Positions 45,778-55,206 of a stretch of DNA of 64,000 bases are shown here, piece after piece (the first letter of the stretch is position 1; each line of letters opens with the position of its first letter). The stretch spans positions 19,094-83,093 of the forward strand of contig NZ_MCIB01000005.1 in NCBI RefSeq assembly GCF_003609645.1, read 5' to 3'. The position numbers and the translations under genes were made by a program. The DNA comes from Thermohalobacter berrensis (GTDB lineage Bacteria; Bacillota; Clostridia; Tissierellales; Thermohalobacteraceae). The notes beneath the pieces were generated by a model that was not told the origin of the DNA, did no database searches, and was given only the letters and a program-made list of their open reading frames with translations.

Positions 45778-47664
45778 GTGTTTAAAAGAATATCAAAGGT
45801 AGTTCTATTAGCTTTTATTGCTGTATTTATACTAGGAAATATTACAGTATATGCAAAGGATTTTGATGATGTATCTGAGGAACACTGGGCAAAGGAATAT
45901 ATAGAAAAGGTAAGTGAAGCTGGAATAATTACAGGTTATCCTGATGATACATTTAAACCAAATAATAATGTAACAAAAACACAGGCTTTAGTTATGACTG
46001 CAAGAGTTCTTGATATAGATGAGGATGAAAGGGAAGATATTGAGGAAAAATACGAAACTTTCTTAAATAATTTAGGGGTAGAGCCTTGGGCCAAAAAAGA
46101 TATTGCAGTAGCTATTGAAAAGGGAATTGTAGCACAAGACTTTATAAAAAACTTATATGAAGAAGGAGAAAATACAAGAAATGCTTATAAGGCAGAAGTG
46201 ACAGTATATCTTACAAGGGCTATGGGCCTTGAAGATGAAGCAAAAGATAGAATAGCAATCCTTCCTTTTAAAGATGCAGAGCTTATACCTGCAAGTGTTG
46301 CTCCATATATTGACGTTATGATAGAAAAGGGAATAATAAGTAAAAAGGGAGACAGCCAAGGAAGGTTTAACCCAGAAGCACCAATGACAAGGGCTATGAT
46401 GGCAAAGGTTCTGTCCATAGCATATGATTATGTTGAGGGTAATATAAGTGATAGTAATGATGTAAATATAGAGGAAGAAGATATTGATGAAGAGGATATT
46501 GAAGAGATAAGTGGTACTATATCAGATATACTATTATTAAATGGAGAAACTTACATAACTATAGAGGATGAAGATGGTGAAAATACTGCATATAAGACAA
46601 CTTCAAAAAGTACTTTAGAATTAGATGATGAAGAAGTAGACCCTTCAGAACTAGTAGAGGGTCTAGAAGTAGAAGCAAAAGTAACTGATGATTTTAGAAT
46701 AGTATCTTTAACAGCAGAGAGTATAGAAGAAGAGTATTCAGGAAAAATAAAAAGTATAGTAGATTTAAACCCACATGTGTTAACATTAGAATATGAGGAA
46801 GATGACGAAACTGAGACAAGGTCTTTTAGAGTAGATGATGATGTTGATATAACATTAGATGGAGATGATGCTGATTTAGATGATTTAAATGATGGTGATT
46901 TAGCTGATATAGAGGTTGTAAACAATAAAATTGTTAAGATAGATGCAGAAAGTAAATATAAAGAAATAGAAGGTTATATAAGAGAAATAAAGTTTCAACC
47001 AGATCCTATTCTTGTGGTAGAGGAAGAAGATGAAGAGGATATTTATGAATACCCATTAGATGAAGATGTAGACATAGAGAGAAATGAAAAAGATGTAGAA
47101 TTAACAGAATTAATGATTGGAGATAGGGTCGATATAAAAATAGAATACAACTATATAACTGATATAAAGGCAGAGGTAGTAGAAAGTGAAGATGAGGGAA
47201 CTATTAGAGAAATAATAATTTCAGAGAATCCACAGCTTACAATACTAAATGAAGATAGAGAAGAAAAAACTTACTATATTTCAAATGTAGCTGACATAGA
47301 GGTAGATAATAAAGATGGAGATATTTATGATTTAAGACTTGATTATTATGTAGAATTAGAAATTGAAAGTAACTATATAACATCGATAGAGGCTGAAGTC
47401 AGAGAAAAGAATGAAAGATTTGAAGGAGAAATATCATATATAGATGATGATGCTGGGCTTATTGTACTTACAATCAAAGATTCTGTATCTGGTCAACAAA
47501 CTATGCCAGTATACACAACAGGAAGTACATCTGTTGTAGATGTTGATGGAGATAATACTAGATTAAAATACCTTGATGAAGGTGATGAGGTAATAGTTAC
47601 AGGTACTTCAAATAATGGTGTGTTTTACGCTAGGGTTATATTGGTAACACAAAGAGCAAATTAA
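45778..47664 (+). CDS. SLH-domain surface protein with repeated beta domains
   Basis: The GTG start follows GAGGAGGG; 628 residues. A signal peptide (about 1-27) precedes three SLH modules: 29-80 (FDDVSEEHWAKEYIEKVSEAGIITGYP), about 95-160 with an insert, and about 165-220 (FKDAELIPASVAPYIDVMIEKG). The rest holds about five acidic beta-rich repeats of 70-80 residues (for example GTISDILLLNGETYITIED...VEGLEVEAKV), the same style as the 10358-13042 protein. It is wall-anchored and of unknown function. The orphan stator pair lies just upstream. Confidence 0.86.
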   Translation: MFKRISKVVLLAFIAVFILGNITVYAKDFDDVSEEHWAKEYIEKVSEAGIITGYPDDTFKPNNNVTKTQALVMTARVLDIDEDEREDIEEKYETFLNNLGVEPWAKKDIAVAIEKGIVAQDFIKNLYEEGENTRNAYKAEVTVYLTRAMGLEDEAKDRIAILPFKDAELIPASVAPYIDVMIEKGIISKKGDSQGRFNPEAPMTRAMMAKVLSIAYDYVEGNISDSNDVNIEEEDIDEEDIEEISGTISDILLLNGETYITIEDEDGENTAYKTTSKSTLELDDEEVDPSELVEGLEVEAKVTDDFRIVSLTAESIEEEYSGKIKSIVDLNPHVLTLEYEEDDETETRSFRVDDDVDITLDGDDADLDDLNDGDLADIEVVNNKIVKIDAESKYKEIEGYIREIKFQPDPILVVEEEDEEDIYEYPLDEDVDIERNEKDVELTELMIGDRVDIKIEYNYITDIKAEVVESEDEGTIREIIISENPQLTILNEDREEKTYYISNVADIEVDNKDGDIYDLRLDYYVELEIESNYITSIEAEVREKNERFEGEISYIDDDAGLIVLTIKDSVSGQQTMPVYTTGSTSVVDVDGDNTRLKYLDEGDEVIVTGTSNNGVFYARVILVTQRAN

Positions 47665-47670
47665 TTTAAA

Positions 47671-47997
47671 CGGCAACCGGGTTCGCGTTTGAATTAATTT
47701 TAAATTATGAATGTTAAATTAAAAAAGAAAAGCTAAAAGAAATAAAAAATTGAAAATATATTTGTTAGCAGGTAGTGTGCCTTCGTTGCTGGTGGATTTA
47801 AAGTCCATCAGCTTTATTTATGTTAAGATTTAATGTTGAGGGATTACGAATCCCTCAACAACGATAAGTCTGTAAGTCTGGAACGACGAACCCGGTTCAT
47901 TGTTCCTACGTCTGTGGAACGACGAACCCGGTTCATTGTTCCTACGTCTGTTCGGAATCCCTCAATTAGTGGAACGACGAACCCGGTTCATTGTTCC
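47671..47997. repeat. Hairpin island with triplicated GGAAC...GTTCC element
   Basis: Contains a GGATTTAAAGTCC hairpin (47788-47812), a GTTGAGGGATT hairpin (47835-47859) and three near-identical GGAACGACGAACCCGGTTC...GTTCC hairpins (47880-47906, 47916-47942, 47971-47997). The first two are a direct tandem duplication including the TACGTCTGT spacer. Confidence 0.75.
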
Positions 47998-48007
47998 TAT
48001 TAGGCTA

Positions 48008-48250
48008 AGTAACGGACATCTAAGGCTATGACTTCTTAGGCATAGTAACGGACAACAAAGCATTATTACTTAGGTCAGGTAACGGACTACAAAGGATGTC
48101 TACCTGGTCAAGTAACGGACCACTAAGGCTATGACTTCTTAGGCATAGTAACGGACAACAAAGGATGTCTACCTGGTCAAGTAACGGACCACAAAGCTTT
48201 ACATCCTAGGATAAGTAACGGACATCAGAGCCTTACTTCTTAGGTTAAAT
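48008..48250 (+). repeat. AGTAACGG tandem array H (7-8 units) with internal duplication
   Basis: Anchors at 48008, 48044, 48078 (GGTAACGG), 48111, 48147, 48180 and 48214, with a degenerate AATAAC at about 48248. Spacing is more variable (33-36) than elsewhere. Units with GGCTATGACTTCTTAGG and GGATGTCTACCTGGTCA occur twice in a 103-bp register, showing recent internal copying. Confidence 0.88.
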
Positions 48251-48326
48251 AACTAACAACTATTTCATTAAATTTCTGTAAAGGTGTTGCTTTTGTAAGG
48301 AAAAAATAATAAAATATAGAATATAC

Positions 48327-48342
48327 TGACTGACTGGTCGGT
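48327..48342. promoter_or_regulatory. TetR-type operator before the RND operon
   Basis: TGACTGACTGGTCGGT, the exact reverse complement of the site at 22594-22609. It lies 92 bp before the adaptor gene and overlaps a TTGACT (48344-48349) that may be a -35 box; another -10-like TATAAT is at 48410. Confidence 0.75.
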
Positions 48343-48434
48343 TTTGACTTGTATAAAAAATATTTAACTAGGCCATAATTGACTAAAGCATTGAAAAATA
48401 ATTGATTAGTATAATCTAAAATGGAGGGAAGTTT

Positions 48435-49562
48435 ATGAAGAAGATATTGACACTACTAATGATTATAGTTCTATTAGGAAGCTTAACCATTGGCTGTACT
48501 CCAAAAGAAAAGCAGGCAGAAGGGGCAGAAAATAACAGAAATTATATACCTGTAGAAGTTGAAACAGTTTCTAAGAAGACAATATCTCAAGCAACAACTT
48601 TCACTGGAAAAATATACGCAGACAAGGATGTAATGGTATTTCCAAAAACTCCAGGGAAAGTAGAAAGTGTAAGTGTAAGTATTGGGGATAAGGTGAATAA
48701 AGGTGATATACTTTTCACTTTAGATAAAGAAGATATCCAAAAACAGGTTGACAGTGCCAAGGTGGCATTAGATGGTGCTAAGGCTAATTATGAGCTTACA
48801 AAGGAAAAAATAGAAAATGCTAAGAAAACATTTGAAAGAACTAAGAAGCTATATCAAGAAGGAGCAGTATCAAAGGCACAATTTGAGCAAGCTAAGCTTG
48901 CTGCTTCAGATAAATCATTAGATGCTGCTAAAACTCAACTTCAGCAGGCTGAGGTTGCCTATGAACAGGCACTTGATGCATTAAATAACACTATTGTTGA
49001 TTCACCTATTGATGGAATAGTTTCTACAGTAAATGTTGAAGCAGGGGAAATGGCTGCTAATTCGCAACCGGCTGTCACTATAGTTGATATGGATAGAGTT
49101 TATGTGCAAATCAATGTTACAGAGGACATCATAAATAAACTTCAAAAAGGTCAAGAAGTAGAAATACAAATTCCTTCTGTATCGAAAGAGAAATTTAGAG
49201 GAAAGATAGCTAATATAAGTCCAGTAGCTAATCAAAGAACACAACTGTATCCGATAAAGATATATATAGATAATAAAAATTATATTATTAAACCAGGAAT
49301 GTTTGCACAGGTAAAGGTTAATACAGATGTAAGAGAAGGTGTTATAGCAGTAAAGAGTGAAGCTGTTGTACAAAGAGAAGGAATATCATTAGTATATGTA
49401 GTTAAAGAAAATAAAGCATATGAAAAGGAAGTTAGAACAGGTCTAGATACGGGAATGTATGTTGAAATTATTGAGGGAATAAATGAGGGAGAAAAAGTTA
49501 TAGTAAAAGGGCAGAATTATGTAGATGATAAGTCACAAGTAAAGATAGTAAGAGGTGAATAG
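48435..49562 (+). CDS. RND efflux adaptor lipoprotein (AcrA/MexA type)
   Basis: This 375-residue protein has a lipoprotein signal ending in LTIGC (Cys 21). A barrel-sandwich/lipoyl half (PKTPGKVESVSVSIGDKVNKGD), a coiled-coil hairpin (about 85-165), the second lipoyl half (IDGIVSTVNVEAGEMA), a beta-barrel and a membrane-proximal domain follow. The order is that of membrane fusion proteins. The pump gene starts 2 bp after its stop, so they are translationally coupled. The lipid anchor would fix it to the outer face of the cytoplasmic membrane. The operator upstream points to TetR repression. Confidence 0.92.
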   Translation: MKKILTLLMIIVLLGSLTIGCTPKEKQAEGAENNRNYIPVEVETVSKKTISQATTFTGKIYADKDVMVFPKTPGKVESVSVSIGDKVNKGDILFTLDKEDIQKQVDSAKVALDGAKANYELTKEKIENAKKTFERTKKLYQEGAVSKAQFEQAKLAASDKSLDAAKTQLQQAEVAYEQALDALNNTIVDSPIDGIVSTVNVEAGEMAANSQPAVTIVDMDRVYVQINVTEDIINKLQKGQEVEIQIPSVSKEKFRGKIANISPVANQRTQLYPIKIYIDNKNYIIKPGMFAQVKVNTDVREGVIAVKSEAVVQREGISLVYVVKENKAYEKEVRTGLDTGMYVEIIEGINEGEKVIVKGQNYVDDKSQVKIVRGE

Positions 49563-49564
49563 TT

Positions 49565-52500
49565 ATGCATATATCTAAACTAGCTGTAAAAAGACCTGTT
49601 ACCATCTTGATGGTAACCTTTATAATCATACTTTTGGGAGCTGTATCCCTATCTAGGCTTCCAATTGACCTATTACCTAAAATAGAGGTACCTGTTGCTA
49701 TTGTATCAACCTCTTATGAAGGGGTAGGTCCAGAAGAAATAGAGAAACTTATTACAAGACCTATAGAAGAATCACTAGCTACTGTAGATAACATAAAGGG
49801 GATACAGTCTATTTCTTCTGAAGGTTCATCTGTAGTTATAGCTGAATTTGATTTTGGAACAGATATGGATTTTGCATCTTTGGATATGAGAGAAAAAGTA
49901 GATATGATAAAGGGATATCTACCAGATGATGCAAGTGACCCTATGGTTTTAAAAATTGACCCAAATTCTCAACCAATTATCCAACTATCTTTATCAAATG
50001 GAAACAACCTAGCAAGCCTTCAAGAAATAGCGGAGGATATGGTAAAACCAAGACTTGAAAGGCTTGAAGGTGTTGCTTCAGTAAGTATAACAGGTGGACT
50101 TAAAAAGGAAATTGAGATTAGTATCAATCAAGAAAAGCTAAAGGGATATGGATTAACCATTGACCGTATTGCTCAAATAATAGCAGCAGAAAACTTAAAT
50201 CTTCCAGGGGGAGAGGTTAAAAAAGGAAAACAAAAACTTACTATTAGAACCCTTGGAGAGTTTCAGTCAATAGATGAAATAAAGAACCTTCCTATAACAT
50301 TAAACACAGGAGGAGTTATCTACCTAAAAGATATAGCAAATATAGGTCTAAAGCATAAAGACTTAAATACTATAGCTAAAACTAATGGAAAAAGCAGTAT
50401 AAACCTATTAATACAAAAACAACCGGGGACAAATACTGTAAGGGTTGCTAATAGGGTTAATAATGAAATAGAAAGACTACAGAAAGATTTTCCTAATATA
50501 GAAATTAAAAAGATTATTGATGTATCAAAATATATAAAACAATCTATTCAAAATGTTGTTAAAAATGCAGCTTTAGGTGCAATTTTAGCAATTATTATTC
50601 TATATCTGTTTTTAAGAAATATAAGAACAACTCTTATAATAGGAACAGCTATTCCTATTTCAATAATAGCAACTTTCATATTAATATATTTCAATGATAT
50701 TACCCTTAATCTTATGACACTTGGTGGTTTAGCCCTAGGTGTGGGTATGCTTGTTGACAATGCAATAGTTGTGCTAGAAAATATTTATAGATTTAGGCAG
50801 GATGGTTATTCAAGAATAGAGGCAGCTGTAAAAGGTGCAAAAGAAGTAGGTATGGCAGTTACAGCATCAACTCTTACTACTGTGGCTGTTTTCTTACCAA
50901 TCGTATTTACAGAGGGGATTACTTCAACTTTATTTAAGGAATTAGCTTTAACTGTAACTATGTCCTTAGGTGCATCACTTTTAGTATCATTAACATTAAT
51001 ACCTATGCTTTCATCTAAAATATTGAAAGTAGATAGAATGCAAGGGAAAAAACATAAAGGCTTTAAGCTTTCATCAATTTTGTATGATACTGTAGATAAG
51101 ATATTAATGAAAATCCAGTCTGTCTATAAACGAATATTAAACTGGAGTTTAGGACACAGAAAATCAACAGTATTAATAGCAATACTAGTTTTTGTAATAA
51201 GCATGGCATCAATAACTAGTGTTGGGGCAGAGTTTTTCCCACCTATGGATGAAGGACAATTTACAATAAGTGTGTCTCTTCCAGAAGGAGCAGAGCTTGA
51301 ACAAACTGATGGAATAGTAGAAGAAATAGAGGAAAAATTGGAGAAAATTGAAGAAGTAGATATTGTTGTTTCAAATGTAGGTTCAAGTGGAACATTTTCA
51401 TTAGTTGGAAGTGAAACTAATAGGGCAATTATAACAGTTCTATTAACAGATATGGATAAAAGAAGTAGAAGTGTATGGCAAGTTGCAGATGAAGTGAGAA
51501 ATTTAATCTATGATATTCCTGGAGTAGAAACTAATGTAGAGGTAACTTCTAATATGATGATGTCAGGGTCTGGTACACCTATAAACATAAAAATAAAAGG
51601 GGACGATTTAGATACTCTTAAAAAAATAAGTAATGACTTTAAAGGAATAGTTAAATCAGTAGAAGGTACAAGGGAAGTTGAAACAAGTATAACTGAAGGT
51701 GTACCAAGGGTAGAAATAAAAATAGATAGACAAATGGCTTCACAGTTTGGATTAACTGCAGCCCAAATTGCATCAGCTGTTAAAGGCACAATCTCAGGGA
51801 AGATTGCTACAAAATATAAACATGATGGTGAAGAAATAGATGTTATAATAAAGGGAGATGAAACATTAACAGAGAATATCTCAAACCTGAAACAGACATC
51901 TATCCAAACACCTTTAGGGGTAAATATACCTTTAAGCCAAGTCGCTATCCTGACAATAGAAAGGGGCCCTGTTGCAATAGATAGAGAAGACCAAGTTAGG
52001 GTTGCAAGTGTTACTAGTCAGATTTTCGGAAGGGATTTAAAAAGTATAACTGATGAAATACAACAGGAATTATCAAATTATAATATGCCTAAAGGCTACA
52101 CATATGAAATGGGTGGAGAAAGGGAACAATTAAATGAAGCCTTCCAAGACTTAGCATTAGCCCTTATTCTAGCAGTTGTACTAGTATATATGATATTAGC
52201 ATCACAGTTTGAATCACTACTACATCCATTTACAATTATGTTATCAGTACCCCTTGCATTTGCTGGTGGCGCAGCAGGTCTATTTATTACCAGAAGGTCA
52301 TTAAGTGTACCTGCAGTAATAGGTTTTATTATATTAGCAGGTATAGTTGTAAATAATGCCATAGTTTTAATTGACTATATAAACACTAGAAGAAGAAATG
52401 GAGAAAAGAGAAAAGAAGCAATATTAAATGCAGGGCCTATAAGACTTAGGCCGATATTGATGACTACGTTAACTACAGTATTAGGTCTTCTTCCATTAGC

Positions 52501-52681
52501 CTTTGGAATGGGAGAAGGAGCAGAGGCACAGGCACCATTAGCAACTGCTGTAATAGGAGGACTTTTACTTTCAACACTTTTAACACTAGTATTTATTCCA
52601 GTTGTATATACAATATTTGATGATATTGCTAACTTTGTAAAAAGAAAAATATTTAAAAGAGAAATAACTGTCAATCAATAA
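49565..52681 (+). CDS. RND family efflux pump (AcrB/MMPL-like hydrophobe/amphiphile type)
   Basis: This 1038-residue pump has the two-fold RND layout: helix 1 at about 12-30, a large extracytoplasmic porter loop (about 35-330), six helices, a second loop (about 555-860) and five more helices. The proton-relay region in helix 4 is LGVGMLVDNAIVVLENIYR, with the Asp expected for AcrB-type pumps. The second half contains the matching IILAGIVVNNAIVLIDYIN. Full length with no breaks. It works with the preceding adaptor and, by operator sharing, probably the TolC protein at 22.6 kb. Substrates are likely hydrophobic compounds. Confidence 0.94.
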   Translation: MHISKLAVKRPVTILMVTFIIILLGAVSLSRLPIDLLPKIEVPVAIVSTSYEGVGPEEIEKLITRPIEESLATVDNIKGIQSISSEGSSVVIAEFDFGTDMDFASLDMREKVDMIKGYLPDDASDPMVLKIDPNSQPIIQLSLSNGNNLASLQEIAEDMVKPRLERLEGVASVSITGGLKKEIEISINQEKLKGYGLTIDRIAQIIAAENLNLPGGEVKKGKQKLTIRTLGEFQSIDEIKNLPITLNTGGVIYLKDIANIGLKHKDLNTIAKTNGKSSINLLIQKQPGTNTVRVANRVNNEIERLQKDFPNIEIKKIIDVSKYIKQSIQNVVKNAALGAILAIIILYLFLRNIRTTLIIGTAIPISIIATFILIYFNDITLNLMTLGGLALGVGMLVDNAIVVLENIYRFRQDGYSRIEAAVKGAKEVGMAVTASTLTTVAVFLPIVFTEGITSTLFKELALTVTMSLGASLLVSLTLIPMLSSKILKVDRMQGKKHKGFKLSSILYDTVDKILMKIQSVYKRILNWSLGHRKSTVLIAILVFVISMASITSVGAEFFPPMDEGQFTISVSLPEGAELEQTDGIVEEIEEKLEKIEEVDIVVSNVGSSGTFSLVGSETNRAIITVLLTDMDKRSRSVWQVADEVRNLIYDIPGVETNVEVTSNMMMSGSGTPINIKIKGDDLDTLKKISNDFKGIVKSVEGTREVETSITEGVPRVEIKIDRQMASQFGLTAAQIASAVKGTISGKIATKYKHDGEEIDVIIKGDETLTENISNLKQTSIQTPLGVNIPLSQVAILTIERGPVAIDREDQVRVASVTSQIFGRDLKSITDEIQQELSNYNMPKGYTYEMGGEREQLNEAFQDLALALILAVVLVYMILASQFESLLHPFTIMLSVPLAFAGGAAGLFITRRSLSVPAVIGFIILAGIVVNNAIVLIDYINTRRRNGEKRKEAILNAGPIRLRPILMTTLTTVLGLLPLAFGMGEGAEAQAPLATAVIGGLLLSTLLTLVFIPVVYTIFDDIANFVKRKIFKREITVNQ

Positions 52682-52687
52682 TGAACA

Positions 52688-52743
52688 ACCGGGACGGTTC
52701 TGATTTACACAAATGTAATATATTGGAATTAAACCGTCCCTTT
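52688..52743. repeat. REP-like element after the RND pump gene
   Basis: CGGGACGGTT / AACCGTCCC arms enclose ACACAAATGTAATATATTGG. The enclosed string and the arms match the elements bracketing the RAYT gene 49 kb away. It may also act as a terminator. Confidence 0.8.
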
Positions 52744-52787
52744 TCTTAAATAACTAACTGTGACTGATTAAGAGAGGAGAAACTTTG

Positions 52788-53366
52788 ATGGTAAGTAAAG
52801 AAGAGAGAAGAATAAATATAATAGAAGCGGCAGTAAAAGTTTTTTCAAAAAAAGGATTTCATAAGGCTAGAATGGAGGATATAGCTAAAGAGGCAGGTAT
52901 AGGGAAAGGAACTATATATGAGTACTTCGATAGTAAAAAGCATCTTTTTTATGAAATGATAAAACATAATGTAAATCTTTATAAGGATAATATAAAAGTT
53001 ATACTTGAAAAAGAAAGTAATTTGGAAGAGAGACTATTAGGTATTTGTAGATACCATGGTAGGTTTATAAGTGAGCATATAGATATGGCCCAATCTATTA
53101 TTTCTCAATCCCATTTAATAGATGATGAAATGAAATGTTGGCTGTTTAACGAAAGGATGAATATTTTCACTATCTTTTTAGATATATTTAAAGATAGCCA
53201 GAAAAAGGGAGAGTTAAGAAAAGACTTAAATATAGAAGCAGCAGTTTTAAGTTTAATTGGAACTATTAATCAATACTATTCTAAGAAAATATTTGCAGAA
53301 GGACTTTCCTATGAAGAAATAGATCCTATCCCTGTTCTAGACGTATTATTGAAAGGAATAGAGTAA
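52788..53366 (+). CDS. TetR/AcrR family transcriptional regulator
   Basis: Start at ATG 52788 after GAGAGGAG; 192 residues. The N-terminal helix-turn-helix (about 8-55, IIEAAVKVFSKKGFHKARMEDIAKEAGIGKGTIYEYFDSKKHLF, quoted here only as family pattern of TetR) is canonical, and the C-terminal ligand domain is variable. It lies directly after the RND genes. The shared ACCGACCAGTCAGTCA site before the operon and before the TolC gene is its most likely operator. Ligand unknown. Confidence 0.9.
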   Translation: MVSKEERRINIIEAAVKVFSKKGFHKARMEDIAKEAGIGKGTIYEYFDSKKHLFYEMIKHNVNLYKDNIKVILEKESNLEERLLGICRYHGRFISEHIDMAQSIISQSHLIDDEMKCWLFNERMNIFTIFLDIFKDSQKKGELRKDLNIEAAVLSLIGTINQYYSKKIFAEGLSYEEIDPIPVLDVLLKGIE

Positions 53367-53416
53367 AACAATTTACAATTAAATAAAATTGAAAATGAAA
53401 AATGGTGGGATTTTAT

Positions 53417-54040
53417 ATGAAAATTTATGATATATCAATGAGTATAAGTGAAAATATGCAGGTCTATAAAAATAAAGAAGAGAAAAAGCCAGTTTTTAGT
53501 GTAACTAGGGATTTTAAAACAGGCAATTCCTTTGAAACAAATATTAAGATGGATATGCATACAGGTACACACATTGATGCACCATTACACATGATAAGAG
53601 ATGGAGCAACAATAGATAAAGTAAGATTAGATAAGTTTATTTCAAAATGTAAGGTGCTAGATTTTACTAATGTGGAAGATTGTATCACAAAATCTAATTT
53701 AGAAAAAAAGTGCATAGAAGAAAATGAGTTTTTGTTGCTTAAAACAAGAAACTCCTTTAAAGACTGTTTTGATTATAACTTTGTATATTTGGAAAAAGAG
53801 GCAGCTCAATATTTAAAAGAAAAGAAAGTAAAAGGTGTAGGTATTGATGCATTAGGTATAGAAAGAAATCAGAAAGGTCATCCAACCCATAAAATATTAC
53901 TTAGTTCAGGTATAATTATTATAGAAGGATTAAGACTTAAAAATATTGAAGAGGGTAAATATATAATAATTGCTTTACCACTTAAATTTGTGGGAGTAGA
54001 AGCCTCTCCTGTAAGGGCAATCTTAATTAAAGATATGTAA
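53417..54040 (+). CDS. Cyclase / kynurenine formamidase-like family protein
   Basis: The start at 53417 (MKIYDISMSI) follows GGTGGGA; an in-frame ATG at 53402 would overlap that site. The 207-residue protein has the metal-binding motif HTGTHIDAPLHM and the downstream GVGIDALGIE and HKILLSSGIIIIEGL segments of the cyclase family (PF04199 type). Known members hydrolyse N-formylkynurenine or related amides and esters with metal bound by the His/Asp cluster. There are no tryptophan catabolism genes nearby, so substrate is open. Confidence 0.85.
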   Translation: MKIYDISMSISENMQVYKNKEEKKPVFSVTRDFKTGNSFETNIKMDMHTGTHIDAPLHMIRDGATIDKVRLDKFISKCKVLDFTNVEDCITKSNLEKKCIEENEFLLLKTRNSFKDCFDYNFVYLEKEAAQYLKEKKVKGVGIDALGIERNQKGHPTHKILLSSGIIIIEGLRLKNIEEGKYIIIALPLKFVGVEASPVRAILIKDM

Positions 54041-54047
54041 TAAATAA

Positions 54048-54290
54048 GGAACGGGCAACAACGCATTACTTCTTAGGACAGAGTAAAAGACCTAGAAGCC
54101 TAACATCTGTGGTAAAGTAACGGACATCTTAGCCTATCTTCCTAGGCATAGTAACGGTCATCATAGGCTTTAACTTCTAGGGTTAAGTAACGGACATCGG
54201 AGCATTACAACCTAGGCAAAGTAACGGTCCTCGTAGGCTAGACCCTTAAGCATAGTAACATCCCCTCAGCATTACTGCCTAGGTTCTATA
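54048..54290 (+). repeat. AGTAACGG tandem array I (about 7 units, degenerate edges)
   Basis: Degenerate first units at about 54048 and 54082, then anchors at 54116, 54150, 54186, 54220 and 54254. It begins only a few bases after the cyclase stop codon. Confidence 0.85.
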
Positions 54291-54364
54291 CACAATACAC
54301 GTCTTTTTTATTCACTAGCAGCTAAGAGCTAGTGACTAAGGGCTGCTTTTTAAAAACAGACGTT

Positions 54365-54396
54365 GCTGATGGATTGGTAATCCATCAGCTTTTTTA
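54365..54396 (+). terminator. Terminator-like hairpin, GATGGATT variant
   Basis: GCTGATGGATT / AATCCATCAGC followed by TTTTTT. From 54397 to 54616 the DNA is AT-rich with no recognised element. Confidence 0.75.
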
Positions 54397-54629
54397 AAAT
54401 ACTTTTTTCCTTACTTTTCATATATTACATAATGTATACTAACTAACATAATTTTAACCAAAATGTAATAATTTTTCATAAAACAAAGGAATAATAGTAT
54501 AACATATATTCTAAATTCAAAAAACACCAAAAAAAACATATGTTCTGAAGGAATAAAGCTAGTTTTATAGAATATATTAATTAAAAAAAGTAAAAAAATT
54601 TACACGCACTATTATAGGGGGGACATTTG

Positions 54630-55013
54630 GTGAGGAAACAACAAATGATGTGTGTAGATGACCAAATAGGAATAAGAATGCTTATGGGGGAAATTTTTAA
54701 GGATGATTATGAAGTAATTTCGGCTAGTAGTGGAAAAGAGGCTGTAGATATAGCTAAAAAAGTTAAAGTAGATATTGCTATACTAGATATGAATCTTAAT
54801 GATATAAAAGGGACAGAGGTTTTAAGACAGTTAAGAAATATAAACCAAAATATAATTGGGGTTATTATAACAGGATACAGAGATACAGAGCATATGAAAG
54901 AGATAAGAAAAACTAATCCTGAACTAATAATACATAAGCCTTTTGATATACATAAATTTAAAAGAAAAGTAAAAAAACTTATGAAAAAAAGTTTGGAGTC
55001 AAAGGCAGTTTAG
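54630..55013 (+). CDS. Stand-alone response regulator receiver protein
   Basis: I prefer the GTG at 54630, seven bases after the G-run of AGGGGGG, over the TTG at 54627; 127 residues. It is a single CheY-like receiver domain with the acidic pair CVDDQ, phosphoacceptor Asp in AILDMNLND, the Thr in IITGY and the Lys in IIHKPFD. No output domain is present. No histidine kinase lies nearby. It resembles the Spo0F-like single-domain regulators of clostridia, found upstream of fba as in Bacillus, so a phosphorelay role is plausible. Confidence 0.88.
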   Translation: MRKQQMMCVDDQIGIRMLMGEIFKDDYEVISASSGKEAVDIAKKVKVDIAILDMNLNDIKGTEVLRQLRNINQNIIGVIITGYRDTEHMKEIRKTNPELIIHKPFDIHKFKRKVKKLMKKSLESKAV

Positions 55014-55102
55014 TAAAAGACTAAGCAAACTAAACTAAAAGTGCAATTAATTGGGGAGTGGGGATTAAAGGAAAACTTAATTAATAATATAATCTTTAAA
55101 GA

Positions 55103-55135
55103 GCTGATGGCTATAGCCATCAGCTTTTTAGCTTT
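55103..55135 (+). terminator. Terminator of the response regulator gene
   Basis: GCTGATGGCTA / TAGCCATCAGC perfect palindrome followed by T-rich sequence. The arms resemble the dispersed GATGGATT hairpin family, with inner pairs changed on both sides. Confidence 0.85.
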
Positions 55136-55206
55136 TTTTAATAAAAATCAAAATTAGAAGGAATTATATTTTAAGTGAAGAATTATTTAAATGAGGAGGG
55201 ATTTTT

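Noticed and set aside
22630..52681. TolC plus RND pump as proof of an outer membrane
   Set aside because: TolC-like proteins occur in some monoderm clostridia, the adaptor is a lipoprotein of the cytoplasmic membrane type, and no outer membrane biogenesis gene is seen in the window.
54397..54616. Possible riboswitch or small RNA before the response regulator
   Set aside because: AT-rich DNA without stable complementary arms or a recognisable aptamer core.
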